A DNA stretch of 19,633 nucleotides from JBCCIM01 sp045106435 (GCA_045106435.1 JBGCEN010000301.1:1-19633), one strand, 5' to 3'. Shown: positions 6,481-16,244, numbered from the stretch's first letter. Notes: a model not told the origin generated them from the sequence alone. Numbers and translations are program-made.

Positions 6481-6568
6481 CCCAGGCAAAACTGCTGCAT
6501 GGGCGCGCCCGAAGATTGGCTGAACTTTATCCGATAAACAGTCGTTTGAAAGGGGCAAAACTGGTTAA

Positions 6569-6596
6569 GCCGTAACGCTCAAAAGAGGGTTACGGC
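6569..6596. repeat. Hairpin upstream of mfd
   Basis: GCCGTAAC (6569-6576) pairs with GTTACGGC (6589-6596) across a 12-nt loop, followed by CTTTCG. It lies 84 bp before the mfd start and may be a leader hairpin, a weak terminator or an operator. Confidence 0.4.
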
Positions 6597-6679
6597 CTTT
6601 CGTACTTATACGTGGTTGAGCCCAAACGGCCTCCCTGCTAGCCATGAGAGCAATCACCTAAACACTTACAGCTGTAGCC

Positions 6680-9600
6680 GTGTCTTTAAAATCAATCCAA
6701 CATAGCATACACGAACTGCCCTTCTTTGCAGCACTGGAGGCATGGATAGACCGGCTGGAGCCTGATACTCCGTTGTCTGTTCAGCTTAAAGGATTGGCAG
6801 GATCAATGCCGGCCTTTGTCCTCGCGTGGATACAGCAGGAAAAGAAACTGCCTTTAATCTGCATTCTGCCTAACGCAGATGCGGCAGCTTATTTGGTTAG
6901 CGATCTGGAGCAAGTAGGAGGGGAGGGCTTTCCGGTTTTGTCGCTACAGCCATCCGGGCTCAAGCCTTATGATCCGGAGCAAATGGCAGATGCCAACTCC
7001 ATCATTGCACGAGCAGATGTGCTGCAGCAGCTCACAGCCGGCTTCAGCGGTATCTTTGTAACCAGTATGGAGGCCGCTTATGAGAAAGTGCCGGCAGCCA
7101 AAAACGTACAGCAAGAAACCCAAACGATTTCAGTTGGGGAAACAGCCTCACCAACAGCGCTCTTTGAACGGCTTGTTCAACAGCTCTTTAAGCCCGTAGA
7201 ATTTGTTGAGGCTCCGGGAGAAATTGCGTTAAGGGGTGGCATCGTAGACGTCTTTCCTTTTGCCGGCACCTATCCGACAAGGATAGAATTCTTCGGTGAC
7301 GAGATCGATTCAATACGCGAATTTGATGTGCACTCCCAGCGTTCTATTAGCCGGCTCAAGGCTGCACGACTTATTCCAAACCTCGACAGCTCCCTTTCCC
7401 GGAAGAATCAGGTCGATGCTTTCAAGTCGATTTTCTCTTACTTCCCGAGCGATACAACCATTGCCCTTTTTGACAGCGCCGGCCTCAAAGAACAGGCTGA
7501 GGTCTTGTTTCAAAAAGCACAGGATACCTACGAAGAACTAAAAACAGCTGAGCGTCTACCTGAGCATTCGCTGCCTCCTGATGCCAAATACGTAGACCCC
7601 AAAACCTTTGAGCACGCCTTTCTTCTGCACCCGCAGATTTTGCTCGGCACATTCTCTTTGGCCACAGCAGATGAAATCATAAGCGCAGACAGCAAACCTC
7701 AACCCCCTTTCAACGGAAGCATTCAGCACCTCCGCAACAACATTCAGGAAAATCATCTTCAGCAAATCAACACCTTTATCCTTTGCGACAACAGAGGACA
7801 AGAAGCGCGTCTCTATGAAATCCTTGAAGACGAAGTAGAAAGGGGACAGCTAGAACTCAAGGTTGAATCTTTGCACGAAGGCTTTTTGATTCCTTCTATC
7901 GGTCTGGCCCTGTATACAGACCACCAGGTTTTCAATCGTTTCCATCGCCCTACAAACCGAAAGCAACGCAAGAAGCATGGCGGGATTAGCCTGAGAGAGT
8001 TGCGCAATCTGACGCCTGGCGACTTCGTTGTTCATATCGATCATGGCATTGGGAAGTTTGCCGGCTTGCAGCAAATAACTGTACGAGGCAAAAAACAGGA
8101 AGCTGTCAGGATGTTCTTCCGCGACAGCGACGTGCTCTACGTTAACGTCAATGCCCTCTACAAACTGCACAAATACACCGGTAAAGAAGGCCACCAACCC
8201 AGGCTTACCAAGCTTGGATCCGGGCAATGGGAACGCGTCAAATCCAAAACAAAGAAGCGTGTCAAGGACATTGCGCGTGATCTCATCAACCTTTATGCAA
8301 AACGTAAAGCATCCAATGGCTACGCGTTTAAAGAAGACACCCTCTGGCAGCGGGAGCTTGAAGCATCTTTTCAATACGAGGATACTCCCGATCAGAGAAC
8401 ATCCGCAGAGGCTGTTAAAAGAGACATGGAGCAGGGGATCCCTATGGACCGGCTCGTGTGTGGAGATGTTGGTTTTGGCAAAACAGAGATCGCCATTCGT
8501 GCAGCATTCAAAGCTGTACAAGATGGCAAGCAGGTAGCGATCCTTGTCCCAACCACGATTCTTGCCTCACAGCACGCCAAGACCTTCGCCAAGCGACTCA
8601 ACCAATTCCCGATCGAAGTAGGCGAGTTATCTCGTTTCCGAACCAGCGCTGAACAAAAGGAATCACTTGCAAGATTAAAAGCCGGCACCCTGGACATCAT
8701 CGTCGGCACACACCGGCTCCTGTCAAAAGACATTGCGTTTAAAGATCTCGGGCTGCTGATCATCGATGAAGAACAACGGTTTGGTGTTTCTGCAAAAGAA
8801 AAGCTGAGATCACTACGGGCTGAAGTTGATACGCTTTGCCTCACCGCAACACCCATTCCTCGAACCCTGCAGTTTTCATTGATGGGCGCGCGAGACTTGT
8901 CGATCATGACAACCGCTCCGCCAAACCGGCAGCCCATCATCACAGAAATCCATACGTTCGACAAAGACCTTATTCGCGACGCCATTCTCCACGAAACGAA
9001 CCGGGGCGGGCAGGTCTTCTTTGTGCATAACCGGGTCCAATCTATCGAAGAAATGTCTGGGATGATCCGTATGCTCATTCCCAATATTCGTGTGCAAGTT
9101 GGGCACGGACAAATGAAGCCGGCGGAGTTAGAGCGGGTGATGTCCGACTTCATCCAACACAAATTTGATGTGCTCGTAAGTACAAACATCGTGGAGTCGG
9201 GTGTCGACATCTCGAATGCCAACACCATGATTATCAACCGAGCCAATCACTTTGGCCTCGCAGATCTTCATCAGCTTCGCGGGCGGGTAGGGCGGTCAGA
9301 CCAGAAAGCCTTTTGCTACCTCCTCGTCCCATCCATTCACACCCTCACACGAGAAGCCAAACAAAGACTCCAGGCCGTCGAAGAATTCAGTGAGCTGGGA
9401 AGTGGATTCAACATTGCGATGCGAGACCTGGATATACGCGGCGCCGGTAATCTGCTCGGCGCAGAGCAAAGCGGATTCATCGCTGATGTCGGGTATGAAA
9501 CGTACCATCGCATTCTCGATGAGGCTGTGCAGGAGCTGCGCTCGGAGGAATTCAAAAACCTCTTCAAAGATGCGCCACCACCGCCAACAAGCGACACCAT

Positions 9601-10087
9601 TATCGACGTGGAAGAGGATGCCTACATTCCAGAGTCATATCTTTCAAATAGCGTCGAACGACTCAATCTATATCGCCGGCTTAGCGAAGCACCAGACACC
9701 AGTACACTTGATGAAATGAGGACTGAAATGGAAGACCGATTTGGGCCTTTGCCGGCAGAAGTCGACCACCTCATTATGGCCACGCACATGAGAAACATCT
9801 CTCAGCAATTGCGGCTTACTAAACTGGTCTTTAAGAACCAGCGACTCTTCCTTGTTTTCCCGGATCAAAAGGCTGATCAATATTTTTACGAGATCATATT
9901 CCAGCCGCTCCTTAAACGCTTGAATGATCTTCCGAACCGATACGTGCTAAAAGAAAGCAATTCAGGCAAACTTCGGGCGATCGTACAAAATGTTGAGTCG
10001 CTGTCTGATGCGTACAACATCATGAATATTGCCAAGGAAGACGCGAAAGACGAAGCCAAAGAAGTGAGTGAGGAAGTAGCAAAATAG
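6680..10087 (+). CDS. mfd: Transcription-repair coupling factor Mfd
   Basis: A 1135-residue DNA translocase that removes stalled RNA polymerase from lesions and recruits UvrA for excision repair. Domain order is complete. The N-terminal UvrB-like modules (about 1-400) contain ALRGGIVDVFPF. The CarD-like RNA-polymerase-interacting domain (about 440-540) has the motif GDFVVHIDHGIGKFAGL. The helicase core has Walker A GDVGFGKTE near 596-604, DEEQ near 695, LTATPIPRTL, and motif VI in HQLRGRVGRSDQ. The C-terminal TRCF autoinhibitory domain covers about 985-1100. The start is GTG at 6680: an in-frame stop at 6659-6661 lies just upstream and the next Met is at residue 45, inside conserved sequence. 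The last residues (KEDAKDEAKEVSEEVAK) are a charged tail. It ends convergently against the propeller kinase gene, with about 55 bp between stops. Confidence 0.98.
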   Translation: MSLKSIQHSIHELPFFAALEAWIDRLEPDTPLSVQLKGLAGSMPAFVLAWIQQEKKLPLICILPNADAAAYLVSDLEQVGGEGFPVLSLQPSGLKPYDPEQMADANSIIARADVLQQLTAGFSGIFVTSMEAAYEKVPAAKNVQQETQTISVGETASPTALFERLVQQLFKPVEFVEAPGEIALRGGIVDVFPFAGTYPTRIEFFGDEIDSIREFDVHSQRSISRLKAARLIPNLDSSLSRKNQVDAFKSIFSYFPSDTTIALFDSAGLKEQAEVLFQKAQDTYEELKTAERLPEHSLPPDAKYVDPKTFEHAFLLHPQILLGTFSLATADEIISADSKPQPPFNGSIQHLRNNIQENHLQQINTFILCDNRGQEARLYEILEDEVERGQLELKVESLHEGFLIPSIGLALYTDHQVFNRFHRPTNRKQRKKHGGISLRELRNLTPGDFVVHIDHGIGKFAGLQQITVRGKKQEAVRMFFRDSDVLYVNVNALYKLHKYTGKEGHQPRLTKLGSGQWERVKSKTKKRVKDIARDLINLYAKRKASNGYAFKEDTLWQRELEASFQYEDTPDQRTSAEAVKRDMEQGIPMDRLVCGDVGFGKTEIAIRAAFKAVQDGKQVAILVPTTILASQHAKTFAKRLNQFPIEVGELSRFRTSAEQKESLARLKAGTLDIIVGTHRLLSKDIAFKDLGLLIIDEEQRFGVSAKEKLRSLRAEVDTLCLTATPIPRTLQFSLMGARDLSIMTTAPPNRQPIITEIHTFDKDLIRDAILHETNRGGQVFFVHNRVQSIEEMSGMIRMLIPNIRVQVGHGQMKPAELERVMSDFIQHKFDVLVSTNIVESGVDISNANTMIINRANHFGLADLHQLRGRVGRSDQKAFCYLLVPSIHTLTREAKQRLQAVEEFSELGSGFNIAMRDLDIRGAGNLLGAEQSGFIADVGYETYHRILDEAVQELRSEEFKNLFKDAPPPPTSDTIIDVEEDAYIPESYLSNSVERLNLYRRLSEAPDTSTLDEMRTEMEDRFGPLPAEVDHLIMATHMRNISQQLRLTKLVFKNQRLFLVFPDQKADQYFYEIIFQPLLKRLNDLPNRYVLKESNSGKLRAIVQNVESLSDAYNIMNIAKEDAKDEAKEVSEEVAK

Positions 10088-10105
10088 AAATGACAATAAA
10101 AATGC

Positions 10106-10146
10106 TTAAGTATATATATTTATTAAACTTAAATCAATATACTTAA
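10106..10146. terminator. Shared AT-rich inverted repeat between convergent mfd and sensor kinase genes
   Basis: TTAAGTATAT (10106-10115) is mirrored by ATATACTTAA (10137-10146) over a 21-nt AT-rich loop. The right arm contains the kinase stop codon (10143-10145). It is symmetric and could act for both converging transcripts, but an all-AT stem makes a weak intrinsic terminator. Confidence 0.4.
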
Positions 10147-13100
10147 ACGCCTACAAATGAATTCAGGAGCGGGACTTGTATCCAAAAACAAGCGCCATTT
10201 CCGAATTCACTTTCCACACCAACCTCACCACCTACCTCGTCCATTAGTTGCTTCACGATAAACAATCCAAGTCCTGTTGAATGTTCGCCGGCGGTTGGTT
10301 GAGCGCTCAAGCGCTGCATTTTACCAAACACTTTTTGCTTGTCTTCTTCGGTGAGGCCCGGCCCTTCATCCTGCACATTAAACCGTACCCAGTTATCTCC
10401 TGTCGTAAGCGAGATCCAAACGTTCGTCCCTTGCGGGCTGTATTTTATTGCGTTGGAGATCAGGTTGTCCGCGACCCGAAGCATTGAATCCTCATCAATT
10501 TCAACGAGCAACAAAGAACTGTTATCGTAATGAATATTGATCTCCTTATGATCAGCGGCCGGCTGATTTCTCCTGATGGAATCGGCGACCAAATCTACCA
10601 GATTTATATTCTCTTTGGAATGATGATGAAGTTCTTCAGAACGGTGCCGATCAAGCAGATCTGTTACAATGCGTAACATGCGCTCAGCTTCTACTTTTAC
10701 TAGCTGCACATTCTCAATACCATCGTTGACCACCTTGTCGGTTTCAAGCTCCGCCAGATCTTCCAGCAGTATATCTGCAAGACCAATGATGCCACCAAGT
10801 GGGTTCTTTAAATCGTGCGACGTGATGCCAATGATTTCTTTGTTTTCTTCGAGCGCTTTGAGCAGGTCTGCAGTTCGTTCTTCCAGGTTTCTGGTGCGTT
10901 GGTCAACCAGCTTTTCCAGTTCTTGCTCATGCGCTTTTATTTGAGCAACCCTCCATCGATAGAAAACAAGAATTGATAACACGGTGGTCAAAATCGCGAA
11001 TATATAAAACCAGATCGTTTGATAGAAAAAAGGCTTGAGGTAAAATGTATACGCCGAAGCACTTCTGCTTTCAAGGCCATCATTATTCTCAGCCTTAACG
11101 CGAAAAGTATAGTGACCAGGTTCAAGATTTGTATAATATGCGGCACGCCTGGCGCCGGCGTCTACCCAGTCTTTGTCAACACCTTCCAACTTATATTTGT
11201 AGCGAACATTTTTTGGAGAAATGTAGCTTAGACCGGCATAGTGAAATTCAATTTTATTTTGGCCTGGAGAAAATTCAGCGCCACTTTCAATGGATGTTTC
11301 CACACCATCTACCAGCACATTTTCAAGTAACATGCGAGGAGGAAAATGATTTTGCAAAATGTCGCTCGGATTAATCATAGCGACACCTTTGCTGGTTGGA
11401 AACCACAACTTGCCATCCCGGGCTTTCCATCCTGCCGGCTGTACACCTCCATTAAACTCCTTGCTCTTCAAACCATCCGATAGCCCGTAAACGATAGAGT
11501 GGATATTATCAACAGTGCCCGCGGCAAACGCATTCAGTTCATCTTTTCTGACGCGGAAAAGACCCTTGTTGCAACTCATCCACAAATACCCGTCGTCATC
11601 TTCAAGTATCTGTACAACATTGTCATTAAACAACCCTTCCCTGGTCGTATACACCGTGATGGTGTCTCCGTCTATCCTGTTCAAACCTCCGCCGTATGTA
11701 CCAACCCATACAATACCCTCATCATCTTCATACAGGGAAAGGACCGCATTATTTGAAAGGCCATCATCTGTGGTGAAGGTACTAATCTCTCCTTTCACAA
11801 TACGATTGATGCCGGCGTTGTAGGTCCCGATCCAAACGGACCGATCTGAGCGCTCCATCATTACCGTTACGTAATTACTGGACAGTCCCTCATTTTCTGT
11901 GTAAGGGATAAATTCTGAACCATTATACACGGCCGCTCCGCCCTCGGTACCTATCCAAAGGTCTCCGTTGGACGTATGGTATAAACCAAACACTGCGTCT
12001 CCCGGCAGTCCGGTTTCTGAAGTATACTGCGTAAACTTACCTCCTCGATATCGATTCAGCCCGCCTCCATACGTACCCAGCCACACACTACTATCTCGTG
12101 TACTTTCGAGGGAAATAACAAAATCTGAGGCAAGCCCATCAGATTTAGAGAACGAAGTGGTTTCGTTCTCAGATAACCTGGTAACCCCTTTCTCCGTGCT
12201 AAACCACATGTTGCCATACAGATCTTCATGCACGGCATAAATGTAGTCGTCCACCAAGCCTTGATGTTTTGTATAGGTGGTAAACTTGCCTTCTCTTAGC
12301 ATATTGGCTCCGCCACCATCCGTGCCAATCCACAGGTTTCCTTCTATATCCTGAAAAAACGCTTTTGCAACATCATAAGACAATCCTTCTTCAGAAGAGA
12401 AGGAACTGATGGTCATATTTTCATGAAAAGATGCATGTATTGCTGCCAGGAGTTCCGGCTTTGTACTGATGGCTGTCGTATCAACGCCGGCTTCCATTGC
12501 TGCTGTGTCAAGCATCAACCTTGCAATCCCACGCTGATCCGTGCCAATCCACAAACTACCTATCTGGTCTTCGTAGAGTGACAGGATTTTGTCAGAGGGT
12601 AAACCATTAGCAATTGTTGTACTGAAAAAGGCCCCGCCATGATAATGCGCGAGACCCGATTCCTTCGTTCCAATCCACAAGCCACCATGCCGACAATTGG
12701 CCAGCGCCGTAATGGCATTTCCTGCCAAACCATCATCTGTTGTAAAAGTCTTAACCTCTCCTGATGCATAACGAATCAAGCCGGCGTCGCGCGTGCCAAT
12801 CCAAAGTTCACCTTCCTTCGTTTCATGCAACGCAGTGATATTTTTAGCTTCAATGGCGGCAACATTCGAGATTTTTCCTTTATTGAGCTGCTTTAAACCA
12901 GACTCAGCGGTTCCTACCCAAAAGTGTCCTTTATTACTTTCGACAAAAGCAGTAATACGCTTGTCTTCCAGGCTATCCTGGTTGGCAATAATCGCAAACT
13001 CGCCATCCTTGTACCGCACCAAGCCTCTATTGCGTGTACCAATCCAAAGCGATCCGATACTGTCCAGTTGTAGTATTCTGATGTCGTTGCTTTTGAAAAC

Positions 13101-13385
13101 CTCAACCGTCTTTGTATCAAATACAGTGAAGTTAATCCCATCAAAGCGAACCAGCCCTTCTTGCGTACCAAACCAGATGTAACCGTCATCGGTTTGCGCA
13201 ATGGCATTTATAGATCCTTGAGGCAATCCAGCATCCGCATCCCAATATTTATGGACATACTGGGTCAGTGACTTTTCTGGATTTAGATACTGCGCCGATG
13301 CGACTTGGTCAAACAAAAGGATGTCTCCAAATGCAGCAAGCAGCAAGCAGCAGTATATCAGCCTAAGGAATTTTTGCTTATGCAT
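10143..13385 (-). CDS. Two-component-regulator-propeller sensor histidine kinase
   Basis: A 1080-residue membrane sensor kinase. A signal peptide (about 1-32) precedes fourteen propeller repeats of the type LWIGTxxxGLxRY (about 55-670), enough for two seven-bladed beta-propellers in the periplasm. A Y_Y_Y domain (about 685-772) contains YKYKLEGVDKDWVDAG. Next come a transmembrane helix (about 785-808), a coiled coil, and HisKA with phospho-acceptor His857 in SHDLKNPLGG. HATPase_c has the N box DNLISNAIKYS, the G1 box DEGPGLTEED and GLGLFIVKQL. The protein stops there: no receiver and no AraC output, unlike hybrid HTCS proteins that sense glycans in Bacteroides. ATG 13385 is preferred to a TTG at 13403, since it places MHKQKFLRLIYCC directly as the signal sequence. 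It is divergent from the subtilase gene. The ligand is unknown. Confidence 0.93.
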   Translation of the reverse strand: MHKQKFLRLIYCCLLLAAFGDILLFDQVASAQYLNPEKSLTQYVHKYWDADAGLPQGSINAIAQTDDGYIWFGTQEGLVRFDGINFTVFDTKTVEVFKSNDIRILQLDSIGSLWIGTRNRGLVRYKDGEFAIIANQDSLEDKRITAFVESNKGHFWVGTAESGLKQLNKGKISNVAAIEAKNITALHETKEGELWIGTRDAGLIRYASGEVKTFTTDDGLAGNAITALANCRHGGLWIGTKESGLAHYHGGAFFSTTIANGLPSDKILSLYEDQIGSLWIGTDQRGIARLMLDTAAMEAGVDTTAISTKPELLAAIHASFHENMTISSFSSEEGLSYDVAKAFFQDIEGNLWIGTDGGGANMLREGKFTTYTKHQGLVDDYIYAVHEDLYGNMWFSTEKGVTRLSENETTSFSKSDGLASDFVISLESTRDSSVWLGTYGGGLNRYRGGKFTQYTSETGLPGDAVFGLYHTSNGDLWIGTEGGAAVYNGSEFIPYTENEGLSSNYVTVMMERSDRSVWIGTYNAGINRIVKGEISTFTTDDGLSNNAVLSLYEDDEGIVWVGTYGGGLNRIDGDTITVYTTREGLFNDNVVQILEDDDGYLWMSCNKGLFRVRKDELNAFAAGTVDNIHSIVYGLSDGLKSKEFNGGVQPAGWKARDGKLWFPTSKGVAMINPSDILQNHFPPRMLLENVLVDGVETSIESGAEFSPGQNKIEFHYAGLSYISPKNVRYKYKLEGVDKDWVDAGARRAAYYTNLEPGHYTFRVKAENNDGLESRSASAYTFYLKPFFYQTIWFYIFAILTTVLSILVFYRWRVAQIKAHEQELEKLVDQRTRNLEERTADLLKALEENKEIIGITSHDLKNPLGGIIGLADILLEDLAELETDKVVNDGIENVQLVKVEAERMLRIVTDLLDRHRSEELHHHSKENINLVDLVADSIRRNQPAADHKEINIHYDNSSLLLVEIDEDSMLRVADNLISNAIKYSPQGTNVWISLTTGDNWVRFNVQDEGPGLTEEDKQKVFGKMQRLSAQPTAGEHSTGLGLFIVKQLMDEVGGEVGVESEFGNGACFWIQVPLLNSFVGV

Positions 13386-13772
13386 ACCCAATGGAGAAAG
13401 CAATGTCGTTGGGAGAGTTCAAAGATTACAGGTTGTATCGGTTGAGATAGTCGCAATATTAAACCAGAATACACCCAATTGCCCCCTCACTCATATTTAG
13501 CAAAAGACACCCATTTGATGGAAAATCACTACGCGAACAAAGCCAATGCTTTTATATCGACCATTACCTTTTTTCAAGGATGATTGTAATATCGAAACCA
13601 CATGAACAGAAACGTATCAATATTAATCCTTTTCCAGCCTCGTTAAGCAGCTTTTCGCTTACGGCATTCTCTTTGTGCTGGGGGTGATTGGTAACAAAAC
13701 CACCTATCCCCAATAGGACAGCATTTACCTCACCTTCCGAAGATGTACCACCTACATCAATTTCGGTAGCAA
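13386..13772. other. Divergent intergenic region between kinase and protease genes
   Basis: About 387 bp that should hold both promoters. Seen: a short hairpin AAAGC-CAAT-GCTTT around 13540-13555 and a doubtful minus-strand frame described separately. No clear TTG/TAnnTTTG promoter could be placed with confidence. Confidence 0.4.
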
Positions 13773-13797
13773 ATGAATCGTACTTCCCCCCGAACAC
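13564..13797 (-). CDS. Doubtful small open frame
   Basis: A 77-codon frame starting at GTG 13797 and ending in TAA. Its translation (TEIDVGGTSSEGEVNAVLLG ... NHPQHKENAVSEKLLNEAGK) has a protein-like composition and plausible codon use, but I recognise no family. It overlaps the start of the subtilase gene by 25 bp on the opposite strand. It could be a small gene, or the decayed end of an older one, or chance. Confidence 0.22.
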   Translation of the reverse strand: MFGGKYDSFATEIDVGGTSSEGEVNAVLLGIGGFVTNHPQHKENAVSEKLLNEAGKGLILIRFCSCGFDITIILEKR

Positions 13798-16244
13798 GCT
13801 GGTATAGCCTGGCCATCGTTGTATGCCTTTTCTTTAGTCCGGCATTCCTTCAAGGCTGTGATAGCATGTTGGGTTCAGAAGATTCAGATATTATAGATCT
13901 CGCTTCTGCCCCTGACGAAAAATTCCGACATCAATTTCTGCTCGATCGTGCAGTTAAAAGTGGCACCGCTAACAAGTCTGGAAGCAATGGCCTGGGATTG
14001 ATCATTGCTGTCGAGCCACAAAAAGTCCTCGATCGTTATAAGATTCTAGATCGGTACAAAATTCTTGACCGGTACAAAGTCCTTGATCGGTTTGAATACG
14101 ATGAAGTGTTTAACGGATTTGCTATCACAGTCGAAGATCTGGAAGGCCTTGCCGACTATAATGAACTATTGAACCTGCTGGAAAGTGATCCGGATATCAT
14201 TTGGTTTGAGCCAGATTTCAATATTGAAACACCACTGCCTTCTTCTGCAAGCGGAATAACCGGCCAGATGATCCCTTGGAGTGTTGCTGCTATCGGCGGC
14301 AAAGATAGCTGGACAAGATCTGGAGACGGGCAAGGAGCCGTAGATGTTGATGTTTACATTCTTGATACTGGTGTCACCAATGAAGAGCTCGATATCGTAG
14401 AGTCTATCGACTTTCGCGATCTTTCGCAGACAGGTGATGCAAAGGATTATGATGGACACGGCACACACGTAGCCGGCATATTGGCAGCCCAAGATGACCA
14501 AGATGGACTGGTGGGCGTTGCCCCTGGTGCACGCATTCATAATTACAAAGTGTTGAACGATGATGGCAAAACGGATGTATCCGTTGTAATCGCTGCAGTG
14601 GAGCATATTATTAGCCAGAAAGAAGCCAACCCATCCAGGCCAATGGTTGTCAACATGAGCCTGGGCGAAGACATCGGCACGGAAACCTATACGGCGCTCG
14701 ATCATGCCGTACAAGCAGCAAGCGACGCCGGCATTGTATTCGTCGTTGCTGCTGGCAATCAGGGAATCAATGCTTCAAAGGTAACGCCAGCTCATGCCCG
14801 CGATGCCATTACCGTTGGTTCTTATGATGTCAATGGGGTCTTCTCAAGCTTCTCCAACTTCGGGCCGGCTGTTGATATTCTGGCACCCGGTGAAGCAATA
14901 CTTTCTCTTGAGCCATCTAATGACGGCGCAGGTAGACCTGTATCCATGTCAGGTACATCCATGTCTGCTCCGCATGTAGCTGGAGCCGCTGCTCTATACC
15001 TCGCTCATAACCCGAATGCAACACCAGCACAGGTACTCGAAGCACTGCTTGAAGAATCCAAAGACTTCGTGGTAGGCTTACCCTCCAGCACAACAGCACA
15101 GGCTGTTTGGGTTGGCAATGCTGAAACAGAAATCTTTGAAAAACGCATCCAGAATGCAGCCAACGATGCCGAGCAATCTACCACAGGTGGTGTTTTTTAT
15201 AATCAAAGCCAAGACCTGGAATTAGCAGACGATCCACAATATACCAGCAATGGTCAAATGGTTGGACTCCGCTACAGTGGAATTAACATTCCCAAAGGAG
15301 CCACCATTACGAGCGCTTATGTTCAGTTCACCGCAGATCGGGCTACAAGCGGTACAACACACATCTCTATTCGAGGTGAAGCCTCCGACCAATCTGCTGG
15401 ATTTCCCTATAGAAACAACGCACTCACGGATCGCACGTTGACCAATAACGAGGTGAACTGGAATCCAGCATCTTGGAATTCAGCCGGAGAAAGTGGAATC
15501 AACCAAAGAACAGCAGATATTGCCGAGGTCATACAAGAGATTGTAAATCAGTCTGGCTGGTCAGCCGGCAATAGCCTGGCACTCATGATGACTGGGTCAG
15601 GAGATCGAGCTGCAGTTTCTTATGACAGGAATCCAGATCAGGCGCCGCTGTTGCACATCGAGTGGCTGAACACTGGCTTTAGCCTGGAGACGCCGGCAAC
15701 ATCTGGCGGCAACAACTCCGTAGCCCTTACGATCACAAATGGTAATGATGACGCTGAAGAAAACCCAAGCAGGGGACAGGTATATCTTGGATATGAAGAG
15801 ATTTACCTCGGCAACGGCAGCAGTTCATGGCATTCAGCCTTGCGTTTCGCTGGAGCAAACATTCCGCAAGGCGCAACAATTACCAACGCATACATCCAGC
15901 TAACAACACATGCTGCGTCTAGCGATCCAACAAGTCTTACGATTAAAGGACACAATGCAAACGATGCTTCTGCATTCTCAAGCAGCAGACGTAATATCTC
16001 ATCTCGTTCAACAACGAACGCTTCTGTCTTCTGGTCACCAGAACCCTGGAGTACAGTGGGAGAATCAGGGCCAGCACAGCAAACACCTGATATTACGTCT
16101 ATTGTTCAGGAGATTGTGAATCGCTCGGGCTGGAGCAGCAACAATGCAATTGCATTTACTTTAACAGGCACTGGCTACCGCGACTTTGTATCCTACGAAG
16201 GCAATCCAGGCCAGGCTGCTACACTCCACGTTGAATGGCAGTAA
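13773..16244 (+). CDS. Secreted subtilisin-like (S8) protease, predicted lipoprotein, with duplicated C-terminal beta domain
   Basis: An 823-residue extracytoplasmic serine endopeptidase. The signal ends in FLQGC, so Cys29 is the likely lipidation site. An inhibitor I9-like propeptide (about 75-152) contains four tandem hexapeptides (85-107) and ends DPDIIWFEPDFN. The S8 domain (about 168-445) has the full triad: Asp198 in YILDTGV, His229 in DGHGTHVAG and Ser396 in GTSMSAPHVAG, with oxyanion Asn329 in AAGNQG. Two homologous C-terminal domains (about 452-632 and 645-823) share NIPxGATIT, IVQEIVNxSGW, and an ending of VSY..NP.QA..LH.EW. They resemble DNRLRE-like beta-sandwich modules of secreted proteins, probably for surface or substrate binding. 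No type IX sorting domain is visible. It is divergent from one histidine kinase and convergent with its paralogue, which may suggest shared regulation. Confidence 0.94.
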   Translation: MNRTSPRTRWYSLAIVVCLFFSPAFLQGCDSMLGSEDSDIIDLASAPDEKFRHQFLLDRAVKSGTANKSGSNGLGLIIAVEPQKVLDRYKILDRYKILDRYKVLDRFEYDEVFNGFAITVEDLEGLADYNELLNLLESDPDIIWFEPDFNIETPLPSSASGITGQMIPWSVAAIGGKDSWTRSGDGQGAVDVDVYILDTGVTNEELDIVESIDFRDLSQTGDAKDYDGHGTHVAGILAAQDDQDGLVGVAPGARIHNYKVLNDDGKTDVSVVIAAVEHIISQKEANPSRPMVVNMSLGEDIGTETYTALDHAVQAASDAGIVFVVAAGNQGINASKVTPAHARDAITVGSYDVNGVFSSFSNFGPAVDILAPGEAILSLEPSNDGAGRPVSMSGTSMSAPHVAGAAALYLAHNPNATPAQVLEALLEESKDFVVGLPSSTTAQAVWVGNAETEIFEKRIQNAANDAEQSTTGGVFYNQSQDLELADDPQYTSNGQMVGLRYSGINIPKGATITSAYVQFTADRATSGTTHISIRGEASDQSAGFPYRNNALTDRTLTNNEVNWNPASWNSAGESGINQRTADIAEVIQEIVNQSGWSAGNSLALMMTGSGDRAAVSYDRNPDQAPLLHIEWLNTGFSLETPATSGGNNSVALTITNGNDDAEENPSRGQVYLGYEEIYLGNGSSSWHSALRFAGANIPQGATITNAYIQLTTHAASSDPTSLTIKGHNANDASAFSSSRRNISSRSTTNASVFWSPEPWSTVGESGPAQQTPDITSIVQEIVNRSGWSSNNAIAFTLTGTGYRDFVSYEGNPGQAATLHVEWQ
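14025..14093 (+). repeat. 18-bp in-frame tandem repeat in the protease propeptide
   Basis: Units start at 14025, 14043, 14061 and 14079 (last partial) and encode VLDRYK, ILDRYK, ILDRYK, VLDRF. Synonymous differences between copies (GTC/ATT, GAT/GAC, CGT/CGG) show the repeat is not brand new and that protein sequence is being held. It lies early in the I9-like propeptide. Confidence 0.85.

Larger units (their letters stand above)
6025..6679. other. Intergenic region between murQ and mfd
   Basis: This 655-bp stretch has no intact gene. In order it holds a palindrome at 6061-6080, a transposase-like remnant on the minus strand (6134-6322), a 16-bp tandem repeat (6347-6378), two parS-type palindromes (6397-6414 and 6465-6480), and a hairpin at 6569-6596. 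It is the densest non-coding signal region of the window and reads like a site kept clear of genes for a DNA-binding function. Confidence 0.6.

Noticed and set aside
6526..6540. TTATCCGATAA as a DnaA-box pair or relative of the recF iterons
   Set aside because: Shares TTATCGGATA with one iteron on the other strand, but it is a single copy and could be chance.
8392..9246. 284-codon minus-strand frame
   Set aside because: Lies entirely inside mfd helicase motifs on the other strand; a shadow of conserved coding sequence.
14166..14714. 182-codon minus-strand frame
   Set aside because: Antisense to the catalytic domain of the S8 protease.
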